The position numbers and the translations under genes were made by a program. 8,149 nt of DNA. Origin: Acidobacteriota bacterium. GTDB lineage: Bacteria; Acidobacteriota; UBA890. The DNA is taken from positions 1 through 8,149 of the forward strand of contig JADFNY010000163.1 in the NCBI GenBank assembly GCA_022563115.1. Direction: 5' to 3'. Below, piece after piece: positions 5,835 to 8,149 of this stretch. The notes below the pieces were generated by a model. It saw only the letters and a list, made by a program, of their open reading frames with translations. It was not told the origin of the DNA and did not search any database. Numbering within the stretch: the stretch's first letter is position 1; each line of letters starts with the position of its first letter.

Positions 5835-7568
5835 CTATTCGGCCCCGCCAGCGTTGGGATATACGCGGGGGCGTTCGATACCGACGATGTCGACGCCTTC
5901 GGCGCCCTTGTCGCGAACGGTCACGATCAGCGGCTCCGCCCACCACGGAAAGTCAGCGTGGCGCGTGAAGATGTGGGCGCGCAGGTAGCGGTAGCCAAAC
6001 GCGTCGGGCGTGCCCCAGGCGTCGGTCGGAACCGCGGTCCGTGTTGTGCGTACCTCGCGGTCGGAGAGCCCTGACTCGCCGCCGGTCCGGTTGTCGAAGG
6101 CCGACCAGCGCACGCCGTAACGCGCCCCGTCGGCGGCGGCGCCGACCCTGATGGCGGCGTTGTCCCACTCGAGCGTCAGCGATCCACCATCGCCGGCGAG
6201 CTTGAATTCATCGAGCGGGTTGGTCTGCGCGATCCAGTAGTTCACCGCCTTGTCGCGGCGGGCGCGAAGCACCTCGTTGACGTAGGCCACGGCTCTCGGG
6301 TCGGCGAACCGCGCCTCGGCAACCACGGCCTCGATGACCTCGTCGGAGAACTTGGCCAGAATGCGCGCCGCCCAAAAGGCGTCGGCGGCATCCATGTGGT
6401 CCAAGGCGGCGTTGGGATACTCGGGCTTCCATTTCGGAGGCACGAAGTATTCCGCCTCGAAGTTACCGATGGCGGCGATGTCCGGCATGTCTGCGGACAA
6501 CCACGGACGGTGCCAGATACCCAAGGTCAGCGCAGTCTTCCACGCCAATCCGCCCTCGATGAAGTACTCGTTGCCGCCGCGCGGCGCGTTGGCGCCGATC
6601 GAGGCGCTCCCCAAGGTGGAGCCGAAGTCGAGCAAGTAGTGCTTGATGAAGCGCCGCCCGTTCTCCTCGATGAAGGAGTCATAGGTGTTGAGGGCGCGCG
6701 AATCGTCGTGGTTGAGCCAAGCTGAACTCACCCGGTAGCCGCGCAACTCGCGGCGATGCTCGTGGGGGAAGATGTCGTTGGGATCATCGGGGCGGGTGCC
6801 AAAGAAGCGGAACTCGCCGACCCCCTCACCGGGCACGAACTTGCTCGCCAAGGCCCGGTACACGCCGTCGGGTCCCACCGGCGCACTCGACATCCAGTGG
6901 TCGATGTCGACCTGATCGATCTCTCTCGTCATGCCGGTATCGGTGGTGAACGTCGCACCGGGCGCGATCTCGAGTCGGTCTTTCGTGAGCCTGACGATGT
7001 AGGCCTCGGCGACGTGGTACCCAAGGGCGTGAAAGAACTTCGAGCTGATCATCTCGGCGCCGGAGGCGATCTCGGGATAGTCCATGGGGTCGAACTTGAT
7101 GATGAAACGGTCGCCCTCTTCGTCCTCGATCATGAACTTGGGCGTGACACCGCCGCCAGGCCTGCCGATCACCGTCCATCGCCCATCTGCCGGCGGCCCG
7201 GTGAGGTTCGGGCCGGTAGCGATTTCCGCGACGCTCATCTCGCGCACACCGAGTCGATTGGTGAACCAGCTCGAGTCCGGAACCTCGCCGATCGTGTTGA
7301 TGTTGACGGCGCGTTTTTGCTCAGGATCGCCGCGCCCCTGCAACTGATTCTCGTACACGTCGTAGAGCTCGTAGACCGGCCAATCGGACGGCTTCTCGAT
7401 GTCGAGTTTGTCCTCGTCGAAAGCGATCGGGTCGTCGCGGTTGAAGCGCGCCCCGAAAGCGGACTGCCGGGTACCGCCCACTTGCGATGCGGCAAGATCG
7501 CTGGCCGAGAATGCCGTCGCCAGCAGCAACGCGAGCAACAGAATCGAGGTCACCGCACGGTTCATCAT
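5835..7568 (-). CDS. Exported protein with kinase-like motifs, unknown function
   Basis: This 577-aa protein starts at ATG 7568-7566, with a second ATG directly after, and ends in TAG. Residues 1-22 form a signal peptide with a Leu/Ala-rich core, and cleavage is likely near AFSA. I do not recognise a named family. Motifs in order suggest a protein-kinase-like fold: a Gly-rich turn GRPGGGVTPKF (135-145); a strand with lysine, FIIKFDP (155-161, K158); SGAEMISSKFF (169-179, E172); LNHDDSRALN (285-294, possible catalytic Asp and metal-binding Asn); and LLDFGSTLG (312-320, DFG-like). Spacing resembles HipA or FAM20-type atypical kinases more than Hanks kinases. A C-terminal beta-rich part (about 455-566) may be an Ig-like domain. 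It follows the Omp85 barrel gene by 2 bp with no clear ribosome-binding site, implying translational coupling and a shared role at the cell envelope. The fold call is inference from motifs only. Confidence 0.85.
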   Translation of the reverse strand: MMNRAVTSILLLALLLATAFSASDLAASQVGGTRQSAFGARFNRDDPIAFDEDKLDIEKPSDWPVYELYDVYENQLQGRGDPEQKRAVNINTIGEVPDSSWFTNRLGVREMSVAEIATGPNLTGPPADGRWTVIGRPGGGVTPKFMIEDEEGDRFIIKFDPMDYPEIASGAEMISSKFFHALGYHVAEAYIVRLTKDRLEIAPGATFTTDTGMTREIDQVDIDHWMSSAPVGPDGVYRALASKFVPGEGVGEFRFFGTRPDDPNDIFPHEHRRELRGYRVSSAWLNHDDSRALNTYDSFIEENGRRFIKHYLLDFGSTLGSASIGANAPRGGNEYFIEGGLAWKTALTLGIWHRPWLSADMPDIAAIGNFEAEYFVPPKWKPEYPNAALDHMDAADAFWAARILAKFSDEVIEAVVAEARFADPRAVAYVNEVLRARRDKAVNYWIAQTNPLDEFKLAGDGGSLTLEWDNAAIRVGAAADGARYGVRWSAFDNRTGGESGLSDREVRTTRTAVPTDAWGTPDAFGYRYLRAHIFTRHADFPWWAEPLIVTVRDKGAEGVDIVGIERPRVYPNAGGAE

Positions 7569-7570
7569 GG

Positions 7571-8149
7571 CTACTGCACCGTTTGCAGAATGCGGCTGAA
7601 CAACGGCATCGAATCGAAAGCGCTGTCGAAGGTGATCGCCGTGTGGAAGCCCTCGCCGCCGAAGGCGAAGTCGGCGCGCAGGAACGTCGACAGCGTCGTC
7701 TTGAGCCGCAGGCCGACGCCATAGTTGGTGGACAGGTCCTTGAAGTTGAGCTCGCTGTGCTCGGCAAACACCTTGCCGGCATCGACGAACAGCGCCAGGT
7801 CCATCGCCACCCAGAGCTCGGCGCGGTACTCGGCGTTCAGCAGGATCATGTTCCTGTCCCGGAACCGAGCGTAGTTGTAGCCGCGCAAATCGCGGGTGCC
7901 GCCCAGCGTCGGCATCAAGTAGAAGGGAATTTCCTGGCCCGCTTCCGTATCGGTGAGAATCGTCCGGGCGCGCAGCGCGATCACTCGCTTGTTCATCAGA
8001 AACGGGAAGTACTGCTGGACCTCGATGTCTAGTTTTTTGAAGCTGAATGCGCCGACGTCGCGGTGGCTCCAGTCGCTATAGCGAATGGCGTCGAGACCGC
8101 CGCGGTAGTGATTGCCCTTGTTTCGCCAGTCGACCTGCACGAAACCGTC
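7571..8149 (-). CDS. Omp85/BamA-TamA family outer-membrane barrel protein (C-terminal part)
   Basis: This 192-codon frame is open to the right edge; its beginning lies outside the window, and GTG 8140-8138 is probably an internal Val. The sequence alternates short amphipathic strands typical of a beta-barrel. It carries the surface-antigen (bacterial Omp85) hallmarks: LGGTRDLRGYNYARFRDRN, then LLNAEYRAEL, then ALFVDAGKVF, and a late GVGLRLKT strand. The conserved RGY motif corresponds to the loop-6 VRGF/Y region of Omp85 proteins, which insert or export proteins across the outer membrane. Oddly, the final strand-like segment (AITFDSAF) is followed by 14 more residues ending TVQ, so the usual terminal aromatic residue is not at the very end. 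It forms an operon with the kinase-like exported protein, whose ATG begins 2 bp after this TAG. Confidence 0.87.
   Translation of the reverse strand, partial: DGFVQVDWRNKGNHYRGGLDAIRYSDWSHRDVGAFSFKKLDIEVQQYFPFLMNKRVIALRARTILTDTEAGQEIPFYLMPTLGGTRDLRGYNYARFRDRNMILLNAEYRAELWVAMDLALFVDAGKVFAEHSELNFKDLSTNYGVGLRLKTTLSTFLRADFAFGGEGFHTAITFDSAFDSMPLFSRILQTVQ

Noticed and set aside
4756..5946. Long minus-strand open frame (396 aa) opposite the kinase
   Set aside because: It lies over a clear kinase domain, is Arg/Gly/His-rich without domains, and overlaps the end of the convergent gene. Antisense shadow.
6756..7724. Plus-strand open frame (322 aa) opposite the exported kinase-like gene
   Set aside because: It spans the junction of two coupled minus-strand genes and shows no domain. 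Antisense shadow.

Overview
The window is high-GC bacterial DNA, densely coded on both strands. It appears to come from a Gram-negative (diderm) bacterium, because it carries an Omp85/BamA-type outer-membrane barrel, a lipoprotein signal and several exported proteins. A large secreted M14 metallopeptidase with Gly/Arg-rich low-complexity stretches, a GPGEF-type six-bladed beta-propeller lipoprotein and a membrane Ser/Thr kinase together resemble Acidobacteriota or Gemmatimonadota gene content. That placement is an impression from gene families, not a proven assignment.

Layout from left to right. (1) Positions 1-781, minus strand: the N-terminal 260 residues of a polytopic membrane protein of glycosyltransferase-C-like type, cut by the window edge. 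(2) A perfect 12-bp intrinsic terminator at 823-858, minus strand. (3) Positions 861-2711, minus strand: a complete secreted M14 zinc carboxypeptidase-like protein. (4) A 133-bp divergent intergenic region. (5) Position 2845 onward, plus strand: a beta-propeller lipoprotein whose reading frame meets TAG at 4012-4014 but continues in the same frame, with family-like sequence, to a second TAG at 4114-4116. (6) Positions 4201-5811, plus strand: a six-TM Ser/Thr protein kinase (membrane part first, kinase domain last), interrupted in frame by TGA at 4267-4269 and at 4951-4953. (7) Convergent to it, after a 23-bp gap, 5835-7568 on the minus strand: an exported 577-aa protein with motifs suggesting a protein-kinase-like fold. 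(8) Two bases upstream of that gene, 7571-8149 on the minus strand: the C-terminal part of an Omp85-family outer-membrane barrel, cut by the right edge.

Two things stand out. First, the two adjacent plus-strand genes together carry three in-frame stop codons and no frameshift, while the four minus-strand reading frames are clean. Because TAG and TGA both also serve as believable true terminators here, recent inactivation, sequence error or local recoding are all more likely than a changed genetic code. Second, the tightly coupled pair of an Omp85 barrel and a signal-peptide-bearing kinase-like protein looks like an uncharacterised envelope module. No tRNA, rRNA, CRISPR array, insertion sequence or phage gene was seen.
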